Source: Kosakonia oryziphila
GTDB taxonomy: Bacteria > Pseudomonadota > Gammaproteobacteria > Enterobacterales > Enterobacteriaceae
Reading direction: 5' to 3'
Length of the DNA stretch: 64,000 bases
Assembly: GCF_900094795.1 (NCBI RefSeq)
Contig: NZ_FMBC01000006.1
Coordinates: 1-64,000, forward strand
Within the stretch, counting starts at the first letter, position 1, and every line of letters starts with the position of its first letter. Shown here piece after piece: positions 46,384-53,192 of the stretch. A program made the position numbers and the translations under genes. The notes under the pieces were generated by a model. It did not search any database. It saw only the letters and a list, made by a program, of their open reading frames with translations, and was not told the origin of the DNA.

Positions 46384-47465
46384 GCACGTTAACTGCGGCG
46401 CAATTACAGCAGAAAGTGAAGGGCGGCGAGGCCATCATTGAACTTAGCCTCGATGGTATAGACCTGCGAGGATGCGATCTCTCCGGCGGTATTTTTCAGG
46501 AGGTTTCGCTACAGGGTGTGAATCTGCAAGGGGCAAACCTGAAGGAGAGCATCTTTACCGAGTGTCTATTTCTCGATGCAAACATTGCCGGGGCGCAACT
46601 GGTTGAGACCGTCTTTAACCAGTGCGACATGCCGCGTATTAACGCCAGCGGCACGACCTTAACGCACTGTGTGTTTAATGAGTGCAACCTTGCCAACAGC
46701 AATTTTTCACGCTCGACCAGTGACGCCAGCCAATTTATGCGCTGCTCCCTGATAAACAGCCTGTTCACTGGCTCGACGCTGGAACGCTGCACGTTTTATG
46801 AAAGCCCGCTTGAAGGTGCAGCACTGGCGAATTGCCACAACCTGATGACGACCTGGTTTTGCATCGATCTCCGCGAGACAGATATGCAGGGGAGCCAGTT
46901 TGAGCGGTCGGTTTTTTTTAACTGTGACCAGCGCGGGAAACGCTATGCACAGCAGCAGTTTATCGGTTGTCAGTTTACCGATAATCAACTGGATGGTGTG
47001 GATTTTACCGGCGCGCAACTCACGCAATGTAACTTTAAAGGCGCATCGCTAAAACAGGCGCAACTGTGTAATGTCAACGCGACTCAGGCGCTGTTTATGG
47101 ACGCAGATCTGAGCGGTGCGAACGCCCAAAGCAGCGTGTTTGATCAGGCTATTTTTGTCGGCGCGACACTTAATCAGGCAAGTTTTAAACAGAGCCGCTT
47201 TTTCCAGAGCATTCTGCAACAGATTGAAGCACAGCGGACAGAATTTACCTTGTGCGATTTTACCTACGCTGATCTTTCTTCTGCCAATGTGCGTGAAGCT
47301 GATTTTCGCGGTGCGGCTTTCTCACGTACGCGCTTCCATCGTGCCCGGCAGGACAATTCACGCTTTGCCGATCGCAAAGGCATCCTCGAATACGACGAAG
47401 AGTTACTGGCGGCGGAAGCCTGGAGCGCCGAACGCCACAGCAAAATCTACGGAGACCTCCTATGA
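46380..47465 (+). CDS. Pentapeptide-repeat protein
   Basis: This 361-aa protein consists almost entirely of pentapeptide repeats from residue 20 to 330 (for example D-L-R-G-C-D-L-S-G-G, A-N-L-K-E-S, D-L-S-G-A-N-A-Q-S-S), preceded by a short helical cap and ended by an acidic tail. No enzymatic motif is visible. Its start overlaps the stop of the DUF2169 gene and its stop overlaps the DUF3540 gene start, so all are translated together. Such proteins accompany DUF2169 in T6SS cargo modules; the role is unknown. Confidence 0.8.
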   Translation: MSTLTAAQLQQKVKGGEAIIELSLDGIDLRGCDLSGGIFQEVSLQGVNLQGANLKESIFTECLFLDANIAGAQLVETVFNQCDMPRINASGTTLTHCVFNECNLANSNFSRSTSDASQFMRCSLINSLFTGSTLERCTFYESPLEGAALANCHNLMTTWFCIDLRETDMQGSQFERSVFFNCDQRGKRYAQQQFIGCQFTDNQLDGVDFTGAQLTQCNFKGASLKQAQLCNVNATQALFMDADLSGANAQSSVFDQAIFVGATLNQASFKQSRFFQSILQQIEAQRTEFTLCDFTYADLSSANVREADFRGAAFSRTRFHRARQDNSRFADRKGILEYDEELLAAEAWSAERHSKIYGDLL

Positions 47466-48067
47466 ACAATATCAACCATCAACTGCTTACGGCGGCGATC
47501 CCGACCGGGCAATTTGCGGCGCTTGTGACCCACTGCTTCGATGACGGCAGCCTGATGGTCGAAAGTGAAGGGCGCGGCTGGCACTGCCGTCGGGCAGTAA
47601 GCTGTGTCATTGCACCGCAAGCAGGCGATACCGTACTGATTAGCGCGGTCGAAAACCAGATGTGGTTGCTTGCTGTACTGGAGCGGCTCAACCCGAATAG
47701 TGCTGAACTCAGCGTGCCGGGTGATTTGCATATCGCAAGCCAGGGCGCGTTAAGCCTGAGCAGCGAAGCATTGAATATCAATGCGGTACAAGGCGATTGC
47801 CATATCAGCGAGATGAATTACAGCGGCGAAAAAATCTCGGCATGGGTATCGCTCTCGCGCATTGTGGGTAAACGTGCGGAGTCGGTCTGGCAGACCGTCA
47901 CACAGCTAAGCCAGCAGTTTTTTCGCCATACGCGTCAGACTGAGCATGTCCGGGCCGGGCAACTTGATATGAAAGCGGAAGATTATCTGCGCCTGCATGC
48001 GCAAAATACCGTGATCACCTCGAAAGCGATCACCAAAGTCGATTCTGAACAGATCCATATGGGGTAA
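47462..48067 (+). CDS. DUF3540 family protein
   Basis: A 201-aa protein whose N-terminal half (G-R-G-W-H-C-R-R-A-V-S-C then L-I-S-A-V-E-N-Q-M-W-L-L-A-V-L) matches DUF3540, and whose centre has alternating S-L-S-S-E-A-L-N-I-N strands like the VgrG needle. DUF3540 genes occur with DUF2169 and DUF4150 genes in many T6SS clusters, which suggests a spike-like adaptor. The start overlaps the previous stop and ten bases separate it from the DUF4150 gene. Confidence 0.78.
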   Translation: MNNINHQLLTAAIPTGQFAALVTHCFDDGSLMVESEGRGWHCRRAVSCVIAPQAGDTVLISAVENQMWLLAVLERLNPNSAELSVPGDLHIASQGALSLSSEALNINAVQGDCHISEMNYSGEKISAWVSLSRIVGKRAESVWQTVTQLSQQFFRHTRQTEHVRAGQLDMKAEDYLRLHAQNTVITSKAITKVDSEQIHMG

Positions 48068-48076
48068 GGAGGGAAT

Positions 48077-48469
48077 ATGTTTGCAAATTGCCAGTTGATG
48101 GGTGTCGATCTTGCGTTCCCGGATGTCTGCCTTACTCCGATGCCTGCGCCGACGCCGATTCCCTATCCGGATATCGCGCTGGGACCGACGGCTATTCCGA
48201 ATGCTCTTAATATTCTGTTTATGGGGATGCCTGCGCACAATATGGCGACGGTAACGCCGCTGACGAATGGCGATAATCCCGGTGTGGCAACCGGCGTCGC
48301 TTCCGGCACGGTAATGGGGCCATCGCGCCATCTTACCGGCGCATTCACCGTGCTGCTCAAAGGCACGCCAGCGACACGCTTAACCAGCGTGAGTCTGCAA
48401 AACTCGACCAATGCCATTGGTATGCGAATCGTTCCCAGCCAGTTCAAGGTGCTGATGTTGGCTCCGTAA
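48077..48469 (+). CDS. DUF4150 PAAR-like spike tip protein
   Basis: The 130-aa protein has the DUF4150 pattern: D-V-C-L-T-P-M-P-A-P-T-P-I-P-Y-P near residue 16, M-G-M-P-A-H-N-M near 50 and K-G-T-P-A-T-R-L-T near 96. DUF4150 domains replace the classical PAAR tip and are usually fused to, or loaded with, an effector. Here the protein is only the tip with no C-terminal toxin. AAGGAGGGAAT precedes the ATG. It is the last gene of the DUF2169 module. Confidence 0.85.
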   Translation: MFANCQLMGVDLAFPDVCLTPMPAPTPIPYPDIALGPTAIPNALNILFMGMPAHNMATVTPLTNGDNPGVATGVASGTVMGPSRHLTGAFTVLLKGTPATRLTSVSLQNSTNAIGMRIVPSQFKVLMLAP

Positions 48470-48564
48470 CGCACATTGCACGACACGCCATATTTCCAAC
48501 TTAAAAAAACGAACGCACAGCAAGTGCGATGTAAGGTATCACCCTTTTTACGGACTCATTGTTT

Positions 48565-48793
48565 ATGGTGAACAGAATATCAGTCAGGCTGCCCGTTGAG
48601 GGGCTGCTTTTCTGGAAACTCTCCGGGCGTGAGGCGCTGTCGGAGCCGTTTACACTGGCACTGACGGTACTGGGGACGGACGCGCGTATCGACCGCAGCA
48701 AACTGCTGGGCCAGCCGGTGACGGTGACCATCCCGACGCAGACGGGTTCGCGTTATTTCAACGGGAAAGTGACCCGCGTGGCGGTGAGCGCGA
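48565..48793 (+). repeat. vgrG 5' repeat, copy 2
   Basis: Direct repeat of 40193-40421. See copy 1. Confidence 0.9.
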
Positions 48794-48837
48794 TGAGCAT
48801 AGCGGTAGCCCACAGCGAGTTGCTGAAGGTTCTATAA
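48565..48837 (+). pseudogene. Truncated vgrG, first 76 codons
   Basis: The frame begins with the same start as the full vgrG at 40193 and is nearly identical for 229 bases, ending at 48793 within codon 77. The sequence then switches to a PAAR-coding fragment in another frame, adding about 14 unrelated codons before a stop at 48837. The product would lack most of the gp27 domain and cannot form a spike. Confidence 0.9.
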
Positions 48838-49157
48838 AGGTATACATCAACAACTATCCTGCTGCGCGTCTCGGCGATCGTTTGACCTGTAGTGCGGAGA
48901 TATTCCAGGGCTCAGTTAACGTTTTTATCGGCGGCGCAAAAGTACAAACGGATGATATCAATCCCGAAATTCCGGCGTGGGTGAACTGGGTGATGTTAGG
49001 GGTTGGAGCTGGTGCACTAGCGGTAGTTGCCGGACCGGTAATTGCATTGTTAAGTACCGCAGGGGGAATGGCGGGAGGAACGCTCGGCAACTATATCGGG
49101 GGTAAAATCTTTGGCGAGGGCAGTGACGGCCAGAAATGGAGCATGCTATTATCATAG
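48794..49157 (+). pseudogene. PAAR-domain fragment from a PAAR/Rhs-type effector
   Basis: In the frame starting at 48792 the sequence reads H-S-G-S-P-Q-R-V-A-E-G-S, then I-N-N-Y-P-A-A-R-L-G-D-R-L-T-C and G-S-V-N-V-F-I-G-G, the PAAR core. It is followed by a hydrophobic stretch (W-V-M-L-G-V-G-A-G-A-L-A-V) typical of the N-terminal membrane region of Rhs effectors. The 5' part of PAAR is missing, replaced by the vgrG fragment, and the frame stops at 49157 where an Rhs core would be expected. It is a remnant with no own start codon. Confidence 0.8.
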
Positions 49158-49303
49158 TTACAACGATATTATCTGTTTTTATAAGAGTAAAGTTGGTTTA
49201 TATTCCGAGTTTTCATGCATGGCTGTAAGTCTGCTTTCGCAGGCGGGCGATACTCACCGATTTTTGATATGAGGAGCTAAGCCTTGGGCCGCGTTCCTAA
49301 AAT

Positions 49304-49335
49304 AACACCCGGCGGGTTTCCCCGCCGGGTGTTTT
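49304..49335 (-). terminator. Strong terminator after the fumarase gene
   Basis: The 13-base arms AACACCCGGCGGG and its complement pair around TTTC. On the reverse strand TTATTTT follows; on the plus strand TTTTC follows, so it can insulate both the fumarase operon and the end of the T6SS island. Confidence 0.85.
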
Positions 49336-49341
49336 CACATC

Positions 49342-50991
49342 TTAACGCTGGCTACAGCCTGCGCACTGTTTGTTCTGGATCTGCTGGAAGAAGTCGTTAC
49401 CTTTGTCATCCACCAGAATAAACGCCGGGAAGTTCTCCACTTCAATCTTCCAGATCGCTTCCATACCCAGTTCCGGGTAAGCCACGCATTCGAGGCTCTT
49501 AATGCTCTGCTGCGCCAGCACCGCAGCCGGGCCGCCAATACTTCCCAGATAGAAACCACCGTGTTTGGCACAGGCATCGGTCACTTGCTGGCTGCGGTTG
49601 CCTTTCGCCAGCATGATCATGCTCGCGCCGTGAGATTGCAGCAGATCAACGTAGGAATCCATACGCCCTGCGGTAGTTGGGCCGAGTGAACCAGAAGCAT
49701 AGCCTTCAGGCGTTTTCGCCGGGCCTGCATAATAGATCGGGTGATCTTTCACGTATTGCGGCAGTTCTTTGCCGTTGTCGATCAGCTCTTTCAATTTTGC
49801 ATGGGCAATATCACGCGCCACGATGATGGTGCCGTTTAGCGACAGACGGGTAGAAACCGGAAACGCGGAAAGCTGCGCCAGAATATCTTTCATCGGCTGG
49901 TTCAGATTGATTTTCGCTACATCGCCTTCGCCCTGCTGGCGCAGCGCTTCCGGGATGTACTGCCCCGGATTATGCTCCATTTTCTCAATCCAGATACCTT
50001 CGCGGTTGATTTTCGCTTTGATATTACGGTCGGCAGAGCAGGAGACACCCATGCCGATCGGGCATGATGCACCATGACGCGGCAAACGGATCACGCGGAT
50101 ATCGTGGGCAAAGTATTTGCCGCCAAACTGTGCGCCGAGACCAAGGTTCTGCGCTTCCTGCATCAGTTCCTGCTCCAGTTGCACATCGCGGAACGCCTGG
50201 CCGTGCTCGTTACCCTCGGTCGGCAGACCATCGTAGTAACGGGTCGATGCCAGCTTCACGGTTTTCAGCGTGGATTCAGCGGAAGTGCCGCCAATAACAA
50301 ACGCAATATGGTACGGCGGGCAGGCTGCTGTGCCGAGAGAACGCATCTTCTCAACCAGGTAGTTTTTCAGTTTCGCCGGGGTGATCAGCGCCTTAGTTTC
50401 CTGGTAGAGATAGGTTTTGTTCGCTGAACCGCCACCTTTGGCGATACACAGGAATTTATACTCGTCGCCATCCACGCTGTAGAGATCGATCTGCGCCGGC
50501 AGGTTGGTGCCGGTATTCACTTCTTTGTACATATCCAGCGGAGCGTTCTGTGAATAGCGCAGGTTATCTTCGGTGTAAGTGTTATAGACACCGCGAGCCA
50601 GCGCCGCTTCATCGCCGCCACCGGTCCATACGCGCTGGCCTTTTTTACCCATAATGATTGCTGTGCCGGTATCCTGGCAGGTTGGCAGCACGCCTTTGGC
50701 AGCGATTTCAGAGTTACGCAGGAACTGCAACGCCACGTATTTATCGTTTTCACTCGCTTCCGGGTCAGTCAGAATGGCAGCAACTTGTTTCTGGTGGGAA
50801 GTGCGCAGCAGGAAAGAAGCGTCGTGGAAAGCCTGTTGTGCCAGCAGCGTCAGCGCTTCGGGTTCTACTTTTAATACTTGCTGGCCGTCAAAGTCGGCGA
50901 CAGAAATGTGTTCACGACTCAGCAGATAATATTCCGTATTGTCTTTCGCCAGCGGGAACGGATCCTGATATACAAAAGGTTTGTTCGACAT
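49342..50991 (-). CDS. fumB: Class I fumarase (FumB-like)
   Basis: This iron-sulfur enzyme interconverts malate and fumarate. The 549-aa protein is collinear with E. coli FumA and FumB. Residues that separate the two ([34 protein letters not shown] and N-K-Q-C-A) follow FumB, the anaerobic isoenzyme; the FumA name cannot be fully excluded. Cluster cysteines are in [15 protein letters not shown] and S-C-S-A-D-R. In E. coli fumB lies beside dcuB; here it follows a DASS carrier gene and neighbours a fumarate reductase. Confidence 0.9.
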   Translation of the reverse strand: MSNKPFVYQDPFPLAKDNTEYYLLSREHISVADFDGQQVLKVEPEALTLLAQQAFHDASFLLRTSHQKQVAAILTDPEASENDKYVALQFLRNSEIAAKGVLPTCQDTGTAIIMGKKGQRVWTGGGDEAALARGVYNTYTEDNLRYSQNAPLDMYKEVNTGTNLPAQIDLYSVDGDEYKFLCIAKGGGSANKTYLYQETKALITPAKLKNYLVEKMRSLGTAACPPYHIAFVIGGTSAESTLKTVKLASTRYYDGLPTEGNEHGQAFRDVQLEQELMQEAQNLGLGAQFGGKYFAHDIRVIRLPRHGASCPIGMGVSCSADRNIKAKINREGIWIEKMEHNPGQYIPEALRQQGEGDVAKINLNQPMKDILAQLSAFPVSTRLSLNGTIIVARDIAHAKLKELIDNGKELPQYVKDHPIYYAGPAKTPEGYASGSLGPTTAGRMDSYVDLLQSHGASMIMLAKGNRSQQVTDACAKHGGFYLGSIGGPAAVLAQQSIKSLECVAYPELGMEAIWKIEVENFPAFILVDDKGNDFFQQIQNKQCAGCSQR

Positions 50992-51013
50992 AGCTCATTA
51001 CTCCATAAAAATA

Positions 51014-51037
51014 AACCGCCGGGAAAGCCCGGCGGTT
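51014..51037 (-). terminator. Hairpin between the DASS carrier and fumarase genes
   Basis: AACCGCCGGG and CCCGGCGGTT pair around a 4-base loop, followed on the reverse strand by TATTTTTATG just before the fumarase ribosome site. It probably ends part of the transcripts and lowers fumarase expression relative to the carrier. Confidence 0.65.
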
Positions 51038-51042
51038 GTGAA

Positions 51043-52554
51043 TCAGAACATCATGGTAATCCACGGATAACCAATCAACAGGAGAGCGGCGAGGAAGATG
51101 GCACCGAAGATGGTGCCCAGACGCCAGTAGTCTTTGGTCGGCAGGTAGCCACTACCATAGTAAATCGGGCTCGGGCCAGTACCGTATGGAGTGATGATGC
51201 CCATCACACCCAGAGAGGTACACAGAACCAGTACAACCACTTCCATATTGATGCCCGGGATGGTGGCAGCAATGGTCAGCATCGCCGGCAGCAGGGCAGT
51301 GGTGTGCGCAGTGGTGCTGGCAAACAGGTAGTGCAGCAGGTAGAACGTCAGCAGCAGGGCGATAGTTGCCATCCCCGGAGAAATGCCATTCATCAGCACG
51401 CCGCCTTCTTTACCCAGCCAGGCAATGAAACCGGTGGAGGAGAGGCCATCGGCCAGCGCAACCAGAGTGGCGAACCATACGAAAGTATTCCATGCCGGTT
51501 TGTTACTGGTAATGTCGTTCCAGGTCAGTACGCCGGTCCACAGCATCAGTACGACGACCAACAGCGCAGCCAGAGCCGGTTCAATAAAATCAGCGGCGAA
51601 GATCCACATCAGCAGGGCGCAGCAGACAAACACCAGCAGCAGGATTTCATTACGGGACATTTTGCCCAATTTTTCCAGCTCGCGGCTCGCCCACAGCGGC
51701 ACTTCATCATTGATTTTCACTTCCGGTGGATAGAACCAGTAAGCCAGCAGCGGCATGGTCAGAATCAGCAGCACGCCGAGCGGCAGGAAGGCGATAAACC
51801 AATTTCCCCAGGAGATGCTGATGCCAACGGTGCTTTTCACCAGCGCCAGCGCCAGCAGGTTCGGCGCCAGAGCGGAGAGGAACATAGAACTGGTGATACA
51901 CGTGGCGGTAATGGCAACCCACATCAGATAGGAACCAATGCGGCGAGCGCTCGGATCGTTCGGTTTAGAACCGTACAGCGGCGGCAGGTTGGCAATAATC
52001 GGGTAGATTGTACCCCCGCTGCGCGCGGTGTTAGACGGTGTGAACGGCGCCAGCAGCAGATCGGCGAAGGTGATAGCGTAACCGAGCGTCAGGCTGCGAC
52101 GGCCAAGATATTTCACCAGAATCAGCGCCAGTCGGCGACCAAACTGCGTTTTATCGTAACCGGCGGCGAACATAAAGGCGCCGAAGATCAGCCAGACGGT
52201 CGAGTTGCCGAAACCGCTCACCGCCCATTTAAAGGACTGGCCTGCGAGCTTGAATTTCGGGTCGGCTAACTGCTCAGGGCTAAACAGCAGCCACTGACTG
52301 CACAGCGCGATGACCACCACGCCGGTCAAACCGATAACAGCACCCGGCAGCGGTTCGAAGATCAAACCTACGATCACACCAACAAAGATAGCGAAGTAGT
52401 GCCATGCGAATGGCGGTAAGCCTTCTGGCACCGGAACAAACAGCAGGAGCACTGCGACGATAATCGGCAGCGCCATCATAATCAGGCGGTTTTTATTTCC
52501 ACCATTCGCACTGGCTGCACTGGCAGACGGCGGTATTGTCGTTTTCTCTTTCAT
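51043..52554 (-). CDS. DASS-family dicarboxylate carrier (TtdT/CitT-like)
   Basis: A multi-pass inner-membrane protein of about 503 aa from ATG 52554; another ATG lies three codons upstream at 52563 and neither has a strong ribosome site. It matches the DASS permeases TtdT and CitT: L-L-A-P-F-T-P-S-N-T-A-R-S-G-G near residue 170 and T-P-Y-G-T-G-P-S-P-I-Y-Y near 440. These carriers exchange citrate, tartrate or C4-dicarboxylates for succinate. With fumarase and a fumarate reductase beside it, malate or fumarate uptake against succinate is most likely, but the substrate cannot be read from the sequence. Confidence 0.88.
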   Translation of the reverse strand: MKEKTTIPPSASAASANGGNKNRLIMMALPIIVAVLLLFVPVPEGLPPFAWHYFAIFVGVIVGLIFEPLPGAVIGLTGVVVIALCSQWLLFSPEQLADPKFKLAGQSFKWAVSGFGNSTVWLIFGAFMFAAGYDKTQFGRRLALILVKYLGRRSLTLGYAITFADLLLAPFTPSNTARSGGTIYPIIANLPPLYGSKPNDPSARRIGSYLMWVAITATCITSSMFLSALAPNLLALALVKSTVGISISWGNWFIAFLPLGVLLILTMPLLAYWFYPPEVKINDEVPLWASRELEKLGKMSRNEILLLVFVCCALLMWIFAADFIEPALAALLVVVLMLWTGVLTWNDITSNKPAWNTFVWFATLVALADGLSSTGFIAWLGKEGGVLMNGISPGMATIALLLTFYLLHYLFASTTAHTTALLPAMLTIAATIPGINMEVVVLVLCTSLGVMGIITPYGTGPSPIYYGSGYLPTKDYWRLGTIFGAIFLAALLLIGYPWITMMF

Positions 52555-52750
52555 AGTGAGCATCTACAAGTAGTTAAAAATTCGGTGTCGGTAGCAGAGT
52601 GCAAAGTCACTTTATTTACTTACATAAGTTACTTTGGTTTTCTATTGTGACTTCGCATATTCCGCCGGTTTTTTTTCTAATGCCTCTCTATCTGCATTAA
52701 ATTAAGAAAATTTCTGTTTTTATATATTGCGCTTCCACTCGGTAATACTC

Positions 52751-52764
52751 TTGATTGAGATCAA
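52751..52764. promoter_or_regulatory. FNR binding site
   Basis: TTGATTGAGATCAA is a perfect match to the FNR consensus TTGAT-N4-ATCAA. It lies about 190 bases before the carrier start and 430 bases before the reductase start, in the divergent region. It predicts anaerobic control of one or both operons. Confidence 0.8.
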
Positions 52765-52801
52765 AAAAACGCAAGCGGTGGAGATTTTTTTTATATTTTT
52801 T

Positions 52802-52829
52802 AATACCCATATAGCAGTATGTGGGTATT
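52802..52829. promoter_or_regulatory. 12-base inverted repeat next to the FNR box
   Basis: AATACCCATATA and TATGTGGGTATT pair with one mismatch around GCAG. The left arm contains TACCCAT, which fits the NarL heptamer TACYYMT, but the spacing is not the usual 7-2-7. It could be a DcuR or other regulator site. Confidence 0.4.
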
Positions 52830-53192
52830 TTGTGAGAAACATCGCAATTGTTAAAAATTGGTGATGATAATAAATCTCATTCATCTGCTTTTGTTTGTTA
52901 AATCATTGATAATATGGTTTTTAGTTGACTTTTTGAAAACCGTTGCTTTACGGGCCAGGTAATCGCAATGTTACCGGTAATTAATATGATGTGAATATAT
53001 TATTTAAAATTTATAATACGGTAGAGGTAGGGCTGTTATTAAGGTGGTTAAATAGTTTTTTAACTAACGTAATTAATTTTGTAAATAGAATTAGAGGTAT
53101 ATTAAATACACGACAAATGGATTTTCAAACGAAAATAAAAAATAAATCCGTCACCGAATTCAAAGTTTATAAATTTAGATTTGGAGTTAAAT

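Larger units (their letters stand above)
52564..53192. other. Divergent regulatory region of the fumarate module
   Basis: These 629 A+T-rich bases separate the leftward carrier/fumarase genes from the rightward reductase/apbE genes. They contain a perfect FNR box and a 12-base inverted repeat, annotated separately. A frame open over 52991-53317 has no ribosome site and overlaps the reductase gene, so it is not called. The GGAG at 53183 is the reductase ribosome site. Confidence 0.7.

Noticed and set aside
50878..52269. Long plus-strand frame of 463 codons opposite the DASS carrier gene
   Set aside because: It is rich in Gln, Arg, His and Gly with no hydrophobic core or family match, and lies antisense to a clear multi-pass transporter with conserved motifs.
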